From an uncultured Pelagibacteraceae bacterium (GTDB lineage Bacteria; Pseudomonadota; Alphaproteobacteria; Pelagibacterales; Pelagibacteraceae), in contig CACPDT010000003.1 in NCBI GenBank assembly GCA_902632665.1, forward strand, positions 1-43,944: 43,944 bases of DNA, given 5' to 3'. The notes beneath the pieces were generated by a model that saw only the letters and a program-made list of their open reading frames with translations, did not search any database and was not told the origin of the DNA. A program made the position numbers and the translations under genes. Every line of letters begins with the position of its first letter. Position 1 is the stretch's first letter. Below are positions 15,471-23,494 of the stretch, one piece after another.

Positions 15471-16627
15471 TGAGCTTAAAAAATTGTTATAATTTTGACG
15501 ACTTTAGAAAACTTGCGAAAAAAAAATTACCTTCACCAATATTTCATTATATTGATGGTGGGGCAGATGATGAAATAACCCTTAAAAGAAATACAAAATC
15601 TTTTGATGATTGTGATTTAGTGCCTAATATTTTAGCAAGTGTAGGGAAGCCAGATTTATCAACAACTATTTTTGGAAAAAAAATTGATATGCCACTATTT
15701 TTATCTCCTTGCGCTATGCAAAGACTTTATCATCATGATGGTGATAAAGCATCTGCTAGAGCAGCTGATAAGTTTGGAACATTTTACAGTATGTCTACGA
15801 TGGCAAACAATACTATTGAAGAAATTTCAAATATTTCTGGTGGACCAAAATTATTCCAACTTTACGTTCATAAAGATCAATCAATCACTGATGATTTAAT
15901 TGACCGATGTAGAAGATCAGGATTTGATGGAATGTGCTTAACAGTAGATACTTTAGTAGCTGGTAATAGAGAAAGAGATCATAGAACAGGTTTTACAACC
16001 CCTCCAAAATTAACTTTACAAAGTTTGATGAGTTTTGCTCTTCATCCTAGTTGGGTATTTAATTATCTCACACATGGGAAATTTAAATTAGCAAATGTGG
16101 CTACAAAAACAGACAAGGGTACTAATATTGCAAAATCAGTTATTGAGTATATTAATGAACAATATGATCCAGCAATGAACTGGAAAGATGCTGAATATTG
16201 TGTGAAGAAATGGAATGGACCCTTTGCACTTAAAGGTGTTATGTCTGTTGAAGATGCTAAAAGAGCAATAGATATTGGATGTAGCGCAATCATGATTTCA
16301 AATCATGGTGGAAGACAACTCGATGGATCAAGATCACCATTCGATCAAGTCAAAGCAATCTCAGATGCAGTTGGAGATAAATTGGAAATCATTTTAGATG
16401 GGGGAGTTAGAAGAGGAACTCACGTATTAAAAGCAATCGCTGCCGGCGCAAAAGCCTGTAGTTTTGGTAAAATGTTTTTGTTCTCTTTAGCCGCAGGGGG
16501 TCAACGAGGTGTTGAGCATTTACTGAAAAATATGCACGAAGAAATAAATAGAAATATGGTTTTAATGGGGTGTAAGAACTTAAAAGAGTTGAATAGTTCA
16601 AAATTAATTTATAGAAATGGCTATTAA
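15470..16627 (+). CDS. FMN-dependent alpha-hydroxy-acid oxidase/dehydrogenase (LldD/glycolate oxidase family), copy 2
   Basis: A paralogue of the preceding gene with identical length (385) and clear similarity along its whole length: PSPIFHYIDGGADDEIT, then GNRERDHRTGFTTPPKLTL and SNHGGRQLDGSRSPFDQ with the catalytic His/Arg, then GGVRRGTHVLKAIAAGAKA. The copies differ most around residues 195-235, the loop-4 region that varies between family members and often sets electron acceptor and membrane contact. The start is GTG sharing one base with the previous TAG. The pair may oxidise different 2-hydroxy acids or form a hetero-oligomer. Confidence 0.92.
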   Translation: MSLKNCYNFDDFRKLAKKKLPSPIFHYIDGGADDEITLKRNTKSFDDCDLVPNILASVGKPDLSTTIFGKKIDMPLFLSPCAMQRLYHHDGDKASARAADKFGTFYSMSTMANNTIEEISNISGGPKLFQLYVHKDQSITDDLIDRCRRSGFDGMCLTVDTLVAGNRERDHRTGFTTPPKLTLQSLMSFALHPSWVFNYLTHGKFKLANVATKTDKGTNIAKSVIEYINEQYDPAMNWKDAEYCVKKWNGPFALKGVMSVEDAKRAIDIGCSAIMISNHGGRQLDGSRSPFDQVKAISDAVGDKLEIILDGGVRRGTHVLKAIAAGAKACSFGKMFLFSLAAGGQRGVEHLLKNMHEEINRNMVLMGCKNLKELNSSKLIYRNGY

Positions 16628-16640
16628 AAAATAATATTTT

Positions 16641-17807
16641 ATGAAGCTAGCAAAAAATTTAAATAATTTAGGAACAGAAACAGCTTTTTCAGTTTTAGCA
16701 GAAGCTAAAGCATTAGAAGCAAAAGGAAACCCCATGATACATCTGGGCTTAGGTCAACCAGATTTTAAAACTCCTAAGCATGTTGTTGATGCAGCAAAAA
16801 AAGCTTTGGACGATGGACACCATGGATATGTTTTATCTAATGGAATTTTAGAGTGCAGACAAGCTGTTACAAGATGGATTAAAAAAAGATATAGCGCTGA
16901 CGTGGAAGCTGACAGAATTTTAATTATGCCGGGCGGCAAGCCAACTATGAGCTATGCTATTCAATGTTTTGGAGAACCTGGAGCAGAAATTATACACCCA
17001 ACACCTGCATTTCCTATTTATGAGTCAATGATCAATTATACTGGCTCAACATCAGTACCTTATGATTTGACTGAAGACAAAGATTTAAAATTTAATCCTG
17101 AGAAAATATTATCATTAATAACTGATAAAACGAGATTACTAATATTAATAAATCCAAATAATCCCACAGGAAGTTTTGTGGAAAAATCAGAAATAGATGT
17201 ATTGGCTGAAGGATTAAAAAAGCACCCGCATGTTACTATTCTAAGTGATGAAATTTATAGTAGACAAATTTTTGATAACAAAGAAATGCCATCATTTTTT
17301 AATTACCCAGAGCTAAGAGAAAGATTAATTGTATTAGAGGGATGGAGTAAAGCTTACTCTATGACAGGATGGAGATTAGGTTGGAGTTTTTGGCCTAAAG
17401 ATTTAGTACCACATGTTAATAAACTTTTAATAAATAGTGTATCTTGTGTAAATGCTGCAGCACAATTTGCTGGGATAGCAGCTTTGGATGGTCCAGACGA
17501 CTCAATTAACGAAATGATGGAAAAATTTACAGCTAGAAGAAATTTAATTTATAAAGGTTTAAATGATTTACCGGGTGTAGAATGCAGTTTACCTGGTGGA
17601 GCTTTTTATGCTTTCCCAAAAGTTATTGAAACAGGAATGAATGGATCTGAATTTTGTAAAAAAGCAATGCATGAAGCTGGAGTCGCAATAGTACCCGGTA
17701 CTGCATTTGGGAAAACATGTAATGATTATGTAAGATTTAGTTTTGCGGCATCTAGAGATAATATTTCTCAAGCACTAGAAAATATAAAGAAAATGCTTAC
17801 TAAATAA
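16641..17807 (+). CDS. PLP-dependent class I/II aminotransferase (AspB-like)
   Basis: A 388-residue fold-type I aminotransferase. It shows the N-terminal LGLGQPDF, INPNNPTGSF near residue 172, LSDEIYSRQIF near 200 and the PLP-lysine motif GWSKAYSMTGWRLGW near 237, plus a C-terminal RFSFA containing the carboxylate-binding Arg. It resembles the aspartate/aromatic/alanine aminotransferase subgroup. Placed among hydroxy-acid and oxo-acid enzymes, it probably aminates a 2-oxo acid or glyoxylate formed by them. The donor and acceptor cannot be read from the sequence. Confidence 0.92.
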   Translation: MKLAKNLNNLGTETAFSVLAEAKALEAKGNPMIHLGLGQPDFKTPKHVVDAAKKALDDGHHGYVLSNGILECRQAVTRWIKKRYSADVEADRILIMPGGKPTMSYAIQCFGEPGAEIIHPTPAFPIYESMINYTGSTSVPYDLTEDKDLKFNPEKILSLITDKTRLLILINPNNPTGSFVEKSEIDVLAEGLKKHPHVTILSDEIYSRQIFDNKEMPSFFNYPELRERLIVLEGWSKAYSMTGWRLGWSFWPKDLVPHVNKLLINSVSCVNAAAQFAGIAALDGPDDSINEMMEKFTARRNLIYKGLNDLPGVECSLPGGAFYAFPKVIETGMNGSEFCKKAMHEAGVAIVPGTAFGKTCNDYVRFSFAASRDNISQALENIKKMLTK

Positions 17808-17845
17808 GCTGTATTTTTGATAAAATTTTTACTAATATTCTTTCA

Positions 17846-19219
17846 ATGAACGAGCAAGTCCAAGCAGAGTTTAAAAAAATTTTTAATGGAAGATTTTCAA
17901 CTTCTGAGTCAACGAGAGCAAATTATGCAAGAGGTGAAGATACATATGATCCCGTTTTGTCCCAAGCTGTAGTTTTTCCTGAAACTAATGAGGAAGTTTC
18001 TAAGGTCCTACGTCTATGTAATGACTATAAAATTCCAGTCGTACCCTTTGGTACTGGAACATCATTGGAAGGGAATGTTGTAGGTAATGAAAAAGGTATA
18101 ACTATATGTCTCGAAAAAATGAATAAAATTTTGAGTGTAAATGTTGAGGACTTTGATTGTAGAGTTCAGGCATGTGTAACTAAGGAACAACTCAATGATT
18201 ATTTGAGGGAGGATGGTGTTTTTTTCCCAATAGACCCTGGAGCGAATGCAGCAATAGGAGGCATGGCATCAACGTCAGCCTCAGGGACAATGGCTGTGAA
18301 ATATGGAACAATGAAAACTGTAATATCAGGACTTACAGTGGTTTTGCCTAATGGCGATATTGTAAATACTGGTAGTAGAACTAAAAAAACGTCTGCAGGT
18401 TATAATTTGACCAATCTTTTCATAGGTTCTGAGGGAACTTTAGGAATAATTACAGAAATTCAATTGAGGTTATCGCCAATACCAGAGAGTATAATGTCTG
18501 CAGTTTGTCATTTTCCAACTTTAGAAAAAGCTGTCCAAACTGCTCAACAAGTTATTCAATATGGCGTTCCTATTGCAAGAATTGAAATGCTTAATAAAGA
18601 TCAAATGGGTATCAGTATTAATTATTCAAAATTGAAAAACGTTGAAGCTGTACCAACTTTATTTTTTGAATTTCATGGGTCTGAGGCATCCAATAGTGAG
18701 AATATAAAAATTGTTGAGGAAATATCAAAGGATAACAATGGAAGTTCTTTTAAATGGGCAAAGGATTTGGAAGAGAGAAATAAACTGTGGAAAGCCAGAT
18801 GGGATGTGTATTATTCGGTTAAAGCATTGATAAATAACGGGAGAGTTTACTCAACTGATGTATGTTTGCCAATTTCAAATATAACTGAATGCGTAAATTA
18901 TGCAGAGGAACAAGCAAAAAAATTTGGGTTAAGGGCTCCAATGGTTGGTCATTTAGGAGATGGCAACTTTCATGTGCTTTTACCTTTTGATCCAGCAAAA
19001 AAAGAAACATATAATAAAATTAGAGAATTCAATGACTTGTTAATTAAAAAAGCACTTGAATTAAAGGGTACAATTACTGGGGAACATGGTGTTGGTCTTC
19101 ACAAAAAAGAATATCTTTTAAAAGAACATCCTGACAATATTCCGTTAATGAAATTGATTAAAAGAAGTATTGATCAAAATAATATAATGAATCCAGGCAA
19201 AATATTTGATCTAAACTAA
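17846..19219 (+). CDS. FAD-linked oxidase, GlcD/D-lactate dehydrogenase type
   Basis: A 457-residue flavoprotein of the GlcD/Dld2 family. The FAD_binding_4 (PCMH) domain occupies about residues 35-215 with VVPFGTGTSLEGN, PIDPGANAAIGGMASTSASG and FIGSEGTLGIITEI. The C-terminal oxidase domain has GHLGDGNFHVLL and TGEHGVGLHKKEYL, whose histidines are the metal/active-site residues of the family. It oxidises a D-2-hydroxy acid such as D-lactate, glycolate or D-2-hydroxyglutarate. No GlcE or GlcF subunit gene is adjacent. It ends directly before the D-2-hydroxyacid dehydrogenase. Confidence 0.9.
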   Translation: MNEQVQAEFKKIFNGRFSTSESTRANYARGEDTYDPVLSQAVVFPETNEEVSKVLRLCNDYKIPVVPFGTGTSLEGNVVGNEKGITICLEKMNKILSVNVEDFDCRVQACVTKEQLNDYLREDGVFFPIDPGANAAIGGMASTSASGTMAVKYGTMKTVISGLTVVLPNGDIVNTGSRTKKTSAGYNLTNLFIGSEGTLGIITEIQLRLSPIPESIMSAVCHFPTLEKAVQTAQQVIQYGVPIARIEMLNKDQMGISINYSKLKNVEAVPTLFFEFHGSEASNSENIKIVEEISKDNNGSSFKWAKDLEERNKLWKARWDVYYSVKALINNGRVYSTDVCLPISNITECVNYAEEQAKKFGLRAPMVGHLGDGNFHVLLPFDPAKKETYNKIREFNDLLIKKALELKGTITGEHGVGLHKKEYLLKEHPDNIPLMKLIKRSIDQNNIMNPGKIFDLN

Positions 19220-19234
19220 TTGGATACTACACAC

Positions 19235-20188
19235 ATGAAAAAAATTTTGATTACGAGGAAATTAATAAAAGAAAGTGAGGATAAAGCTTCACAAACTTTT
19301 GACCCAATCTTTAATACAAATGATGAATTATACTCTCAGTCTAAAGTTATAGAAATGAGCAAAGGATGTAATGGAATTCTAACTTCTCTGACCGATAAAA
19401 TGGATAAAGAAACAATCAATAAATTACCAGATACTATTAAAATTATCTCAAATTTTGCTGTTGGATTTGGAAATATTGATTTAGATGCTGCAAAACAAAA
19501 AGGTATAGCTGTTACAAATACTCCAGAAGTTTTATCTGATGCAACTGCAGAAATTGGAATACTTTTAATCTTAGGTGCGTGTAGAAGGGCATCTGAGGGA
19601 ATAGTTTCGGCACAAGAAGGTGGGTGGAAGTGGTCAGCAGATTATTTGATTGGTAAACAATTAACTGGAGCAAGACTTGGTATTTTAGGAATGGGAAGAA
19701 TAGGACAAAAAATTGCAAAGATAGCAAAATCTCTTGGAATGATAATTCATTATCACAATAGATCTAAGTTGAGTGAGGAAAAAGAACTTGGCGCAACTTA
19801 TCACGATAGTATAAAGAGTCTGTTTTCAGTTTCCGATGTTTTGTCAATCTGTTGTCCCGCAACTAAAGAAACAGAAAATATGATAAATAAAGAAACAGTT
19901 GAATTTTTTCCCAAAGGAGCAGTGATTACTAATGTAGCTAGGGGAGATATTGTTGATGATGAGGCCTTAATTGATGCATTAAATAGGAGAAAAATATACG
20001 CCGCTGGATTAGATGTTTACAAAAATGAACCAAACCTGAATCCAGGTTATAATAAAATTAAATCAGTGTTTATTCTTCCTCATCTTGGAAGCGCAACAAA
20101 GGATACAAGAATTGCAATGGCAAACTTAGCTATTGATAATATCGATGAGTTTTTCAAAACTGGAAATTGTAAAAACAAAGTTAATTAA
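19235..20188 (+). CDS. D-2-hydroxyacid dehydrogenase (glyoxylate/hydroxypyruvate reductase-like)
   Basis: An NAD(P)-dependent reductase of the D-isomer-specific 2-hydroxyacid family. The Rossmann motif is LGILGMGRIGQKIA near residue 145. The catalytic Arg is in NVARGDIVDDEAL, the Glu in KNEPNLNP and the His in LPHLGSATKDTR. After the second strand the sequence is HNRSK rather than an acidic residue, which favours NADPH and fits glyoxylate/hydroxypyruvate reductases. An in-frame TTG at 19220 could extend it by five residues. I prefer the ATG at 19235 because MKKILITRK starts the first strand in the usual way. Confidence 0.9.
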   Translation: MKKILITRKLIKESEDKASQTFDPIFNTNDELYSQSKVIEMSKGCNGILTSLTDKMDKETINKLPDTIKIISNFAVGFGNIDLDAAKQKGIAVTNTPEVLSDATAEIGILLILGACRRASEGIVSAQEGGWKWSADYLIGKQLTGARLGILGMGRIGQKIAKIAKSLGMIIHYHNRSKLSEEKELGATYHDSIKSLFSVSDVLSICCPATKETENMINKETVEFFPKGAVITNVARGDIVDDEALIDALNRRKIYAAGLDVYKNEPNLNPGYNKIKSVFILPHLGSATKDTRIAMANLAIDNIDEFFKTGNCKNKVN

Positions 20189-20200
20189 TTCTACTCTGGA

Positions 20201-20300
20201 TTGAATCTAATTCAACTTATGCGACATCTACGCTTTTTTTTAGAAAGACTCTACTCAGATTCTATGTTTTAATTATTAAGTTAATTAACTTTAATAGGAG
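20201..20300 (+). promoter_or_regulatory. dctP upstream region: inverted repeat, palindrome and strong ribosome-binding site
   Basis: The 117-base gap before dctP holds a dyad TTGAAT-CTA-ATTCAA (20201-20215), a perfect 14-base palindrome AAGTTAATTAACTT (20278-20291), and AGGAG at 20296-20300 five bases before the ATG. The gap is long by the standards of this window and ribosome-binding sites this good are rare here, which suggests a separate, strongly expressed transcript starts at this point. The dyads could be operators; no regulator gene is adjacent. Confidence 0.4.
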
Positions 20301-20305
20301 TAATA

Positions 20306-21460
20306 ATGACTAAAGAAAATAAATCGTTGAAGGTGAAAACATCTTCAAGACGTAAGTTCTTTAAAACTGCCGCTAAGACTGGTGCTTTAGCTGCAGCCGC
20401 TGTTGCAATGCCATACGTTAAGGCAAATGCTGCAACGACTTTGAAGATGCAAGCTGCATGGCCTAGTGGAGCAAACATCTTTTTCGAAATGGCTGGTGAC
20501 TATTGTAACATGGTTAAAGAAATGTCTGGAGGATCTCTTCAGATTGATCTTCAACCAGTTGGAGCAGTTGTAAAGACTTCAGAAATCGGACAAGCGGTTA
20601 GTTCCGGTGTAGTAGATATGGGTCACTGGGTGACTGCATATTGGTATGGCAAAAACCCTGCTGCATCATTATTTGGAACTGGTCCTTCATATGGAATGTC
20701 ATCTCAAGAAGTTATGGGATGGATGGAGTATGGTGGAGGAAGAAAATTATATGACGAAACACTTGCAAAAGTTGGTTTCGATTATGTTGGTTTTTTCCAT
20801 ATGCCTATGCCAGCTCAGCCTTTTGGTTGGTTCAAAAAGAACGTAACTAAGGTGTCTGATGTTAAAGGTATGAAGTACAGAACTGTTGGTTTAGCGACTA
20901 ACGTTTTAACTGCAATGGGAATGGTAGTTAGACAATTACCAGGTGGTGAAATTCAACCAGCGATGAAAACTGGTTTGATTGAAGCTGCTGAGTTTAACAA
21001 CCCTACTTCTGACTCTCAGTTTGGTATGCAAGATGTTTCTAAGCACTATCACTTAGGAAGCTTCCACCAATCTCAAGAGATGTTTGAGATACCAGTAAAT
21101 AAAAAAACATATAATAGCTTATCACCTGCACACCAAGCAATATTAAAAAATGCTGCTTACGCTGCAAATAGTGATAACTACTTTAAAGCTTTAGTAAGAT
21201 ACTCAGCTGACTTAGCTAAGTTGATGAATGAGCATAAAGTTAATGTTTACCAAACTTCTGATGAAATCTTAGCTCAACAATTAAAAGGTTGGGACAAGGT
21301 AATCGGTGACTTTAATAAGAAAGATCCTTTCTTTAAAAAAGTTGTGGATTCTCAGAAAGCATATGCAAAGAGAGTAATGAAATACTTGCTGATGAATCAG
21401 CCAAATTACAAACTTGCATATGAAAACGAGTTTGGGCCAATAGGAAAAGTTAAGTTATAA
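20306..21460 (+). CDS. dctP: TRAP transporter periplasmic substrate-binding protein (DctP family, TakP-like)
   Basis: A 384-residue solute receptor. The N-terminus has a twin-arginine signal (SSRRKFFKTAA, residues 13-23, then an Ala-rich core, cleavage near KANA), so it is probably exported folded through Tat. GMKYRTVGLATNVLTAMG near residue 190 holds the family Arg that binds the substrate carboxylate. IEAAEFNNPTSD near 225 matches the subgroup that binds 2-oxo or hydroxy acids via a metal (TakP-like). Codon choice is richer in well-translated codons than in its neighbours, consistent with high expression. dctQ and dctM follow after a terminator. Confidence 0.93.
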   Translation: MTKENKSLKVKTSSRRKFFKTAAKTGALAAAAVAMPYVKANAATTLKMQAAWPSGANIFFEMAGDYCNMVKEMSGGSLQIDLQPVGAVVKTSEIGQAVSSGVVDMGHWVTAYWYGKNPAASLFGTGPSYGMSSQEVMGWMEYGGGRKLYDETLAKVGFDYVGFFHMPMPAQPFGWFKKNVTKVSDVKGMKYRTVGLATNVLTAMGMVVRQLPGGEIQPAMKTGLIEAAEFNNPTSDSQFGMQDVSKHYHLGSFHQSQEMFEIPVNKKTYNSLSPAHQAILKNAAYAANSDNYFKALVRYSADLAKLMNEHKVNVYQTSDEILAQQLKGWDKVIGDFNKKDPFFKKVVDSQKAYAKRVMKYLLMNQPNYKLAYENEFGPIGKVKL

Positions 21461-21481
21461 TTAACTTTTATAAATTTTAAT

Positions 21482-21504
21482 AAGGGGGCCTCGGCCCCCT
21501 TTTT
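21482..21504 (+). terminator. Rho-independent terminator between dctP and dctQ
   Basis: GGGGGCC (21484-21490) pairs with GGCCCCC (21493-21499), effectively a 6-bp G/C stem capped by a CTCG tetraloop and extended by A-T pairs, followed by five T residues. It is by far the most GC-rich stretch in an AT-rich window. It lies 23 bases after the dctP stop and about 40 before dctQ, so it probably lets only part of transcription continue into the membrane subunits. Confidence 0.9.
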
Positions 21505-21543
21505 ATTTGATTAATTCAAAACAATTCAATAAGAATCTAATCT

Positions 21544-22137
21544 ATGATGAGATCTTACATAAAATTTGCTGATCGCTTAAGTATATCGATGGGCAAAGCA
21601 TTTTCGTGGTGTATCGTAATTTTAATGGGTGGAACATGTTATGAAGTTTTTATGGCATATGCGTTGAATGCACCAACTTTATGGAATTTTGATTTTAGTC
21701 TGCAAATGTATGGTGCAATTTTTATGATGGCAGGTGCTTATACTTTATGCACTGAAGCTCATGTCAGAGGAGATGTTATTTACAGATTATTTTCCCAAAG
21801 GGTTCAAGCTTGGATTGATATAGTTCTATATTTCATTTTCTTTTTTCCTGGTGTTATCGCTTTAGCTTTTTATGGTTATGAATACGCAGCACTTGCCTGG
21901 AAAATTAAAGAAACAAGCTGGAATAGTCCTGCACAAATCCAAATTTATATGGCAAAATCTCTTATACCTTTATCTGGTACCCTTCTAACTCTACAAGGAA
22001 TTGGAGAGGTATTTAGATGTGTAATATGCATCCAAACTGGTAGTTGGCCCGAAAGAGGAACAGAAGGTGATGCTGAAGAAACTGAAAAAGTATTAATGAG
22101 AGCTGCGCAAGAGGGAAATAAAGAAGATGTTATTTAG
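21544..22137 (+). CDS. dctQ: TRAP transporter small permease (DctQ family)
   Basis: A 197-residue protein with four hydrophobic spans (about residues 17-35, 55-75, 93-115 and 135-155) and an acidic C-terminal tail. LQMYGAIFMMAGAYTL and the AHVRGDVIYRLFS segment, with its conserved Arg-Gly-Asp, are typical of DctQ. With DctM it forms the sodium-driven TRAP permease. Its last 11 bases overlap dctM. Its initiation codon is doubled (ATGATG); the first is chosen. Confidence 0.92.
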   Translation: MMRSYIKFADRLSISMGKAFSWCIVILMGGTCYEVFMAYALNAPTLWNFDFSLQMYGAIFMMAGAYTLCTEAHVRGDVIYRLFSQRVQAWIDIVLYFIFFFPGVIALAFYGYEYAALAWKIKETSWNSPAQIQIYMAKSLIPLSGTLLTLQGIGEVFRCVICIQTGSWPERGTEGDAEETEKVLMRAAQEGNKEDVI

Positions 22138-23488
22138 TCTTACAAATCCAGAAGTAGCAATTATGATGATGGGGATATTTTTGTTTGCCGTCTTATTAGG
22201 TTTTCCAATTGCATTTACGTTGATGGCGATGGGATTAGGTTTTGGGTACTATGCTTACTTTGACCCAACTAAAATGGAACATCTTTTTGATAATAGGATA
22301 TTTCAACTTTTTGTTCAAAATACTTATACCGTGATGGATAACAATGTATTAACTGCAGTCCCACTTTTTTTATTTATGGGATATTTGGTTGAAAGAGCTG
22401 GTATTGTAGCAAAATTGTTTTTTGCAATTAGATTAGCATCTCATAAACTTCCAGCTTCGATGGCTGTAGCAGCATTGATTACTTGCGCATTATTTTCAAC
22501 TGCAACAGGGATTATCGGAGCAGTGGTAACATTAATGGGTCTTCTTGCTTGGCCAGCTATGATTAAGGCAGGTTATGATAAAAAATTTGCATCAGGTATT
22601 ATTTGCTCAGGTGGTTGTTTAGGAATTCTAATTCCACCAAGTATAATGTTAATTGTCTATTCTGTCATCGCACAATTGTCACCACTAAGATTATTTGCAG
22701 CTGCAATTTTTCCTGGATTAATGTTAGCAGGACTTTACATAGCATACGCAGTGTTCAGAGCATGGCTCAATCCGTCTATTGCTCCTAAACCCGCAGCTGA
22801 AGAGATACCGCCTACTGCAGTAATTTTGAAAGAAGTTCTTATTTCTTTTTTACCTTTGTTTTCTCTAATAATCTTAGTTTTAGGTACAATTTTAGCTGGT
22901 ATCGCAACACCTGCTGAAGCTGCTGCTGTTGGTGCATTTGGATCATTAGTACTTTCATATTTTTATAAAACTTTAAAATGGAAAAACTTTAAAGAATCTG
23001 TGTTTCTTACTGCAAAGACTACTGCGATGATAATGTGGTTATTTATTGGTTCTTGGACCTTCGCTTCAGTTTTTTCTTATCTTGGAGGTCATGAAGTTTT
23101 TGAACATTTCTTTAAATCCTTAAATCTACAACCATGGCAATTTTTAGTTATTACTCAATTAATAATTTTTTTACTAGGGTGGCCTTTAGAATGGACAGAG
23201 ATTTTGATCATCTTTGTTCCAATTTTTTTACCTCTAGTTGAGTTTTTTGGAGTTAACCCTTATTTCTTTGCAATGTTAATTGCTTTAAATTTACAAACTT
23301 CATTTTTGACGCCACCTATGGCAATGTCAGCATATTATTTGAAAGGGGTCCAATCAAAAAATGTTGAACTAATGCAAATCTTTAGTGGAATAATGCCATT
23401 TTTGGGAATTGTAATACTAGCAATGGTTTTAATGTACCTATTTCCAGGAATAGCACTTTGGTTACCAGAGACATTATTTGCAAATTAA
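22127..23488 (+). CDS. dctM: TRAP transporter large permease (DctM family)
   Basis: A 453-residue polytopic protein with about 12 membrane segments. It shows GFPIAFTLMAMGLG near residue 30, the VPLFLFMGYLVERAGI block near 82 and GGCLGILIPPSIMLIVYS near 165, and near the C-terminus LNLQTSFLTPPMAMSAYYL. The GILIPPS and FLTPP motifs are the paired helical hairpins of the DctM elevator domain. It translocates the substrate delivered by DctP with sodium. It overlaps dctQ by 11 bases and is followed after 6 bases by the amidase. Confidence 0.95.
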   Translation: MLFSLTNPEVAIMMMGIFLFAVLLGFPIAFTLMAMGLGFGYYAYFDPTKMEHLFDNRIFQLFVQNTYTVMDNNVLTAVPLFLFMGYLVERAGIVAKLFFAIRLASHKLPASMAVAALITCALFSTATGIIGAVVTLMGLLAWPAMIKAGYDKKFASGIICSGGCLGILIPPSIMLIVYSVIAQLSPLRLFAAAIFPGLMLAGLYIAYAVFRAWLNPSIAPKPAAEEIPPTAVILKEVLISFLPLFSLIILVLGTILAGIATPAEAAAVGAFGSLVLSYFYKTLKWKNFKESVFLTAKTTAMIMWLFIGSWTFASVFSYLGGHEVFEHFFKSLNLQPWQFLVITQLIIFLLGWPLEWTEILIIFVPIFLPLVEFFGVNPYFFAMLIALNLQTSFLTPPMAMSAYYLKGVQSKNVELMQIFSGIMPFLGIVILAMVLMYLFPGIALWLPETLFAN

Positions 23489-23494
23489 TTTTAA

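Noticed and set aside
19220..19234. TTG at 19220 as the start of the D-2-hydroxyacid dehydrogenase.
   Set aside because: It adds five polar residues before the usual first strand; the ATG at 19235 gives the conventional start. The TTG cannot be excluded.
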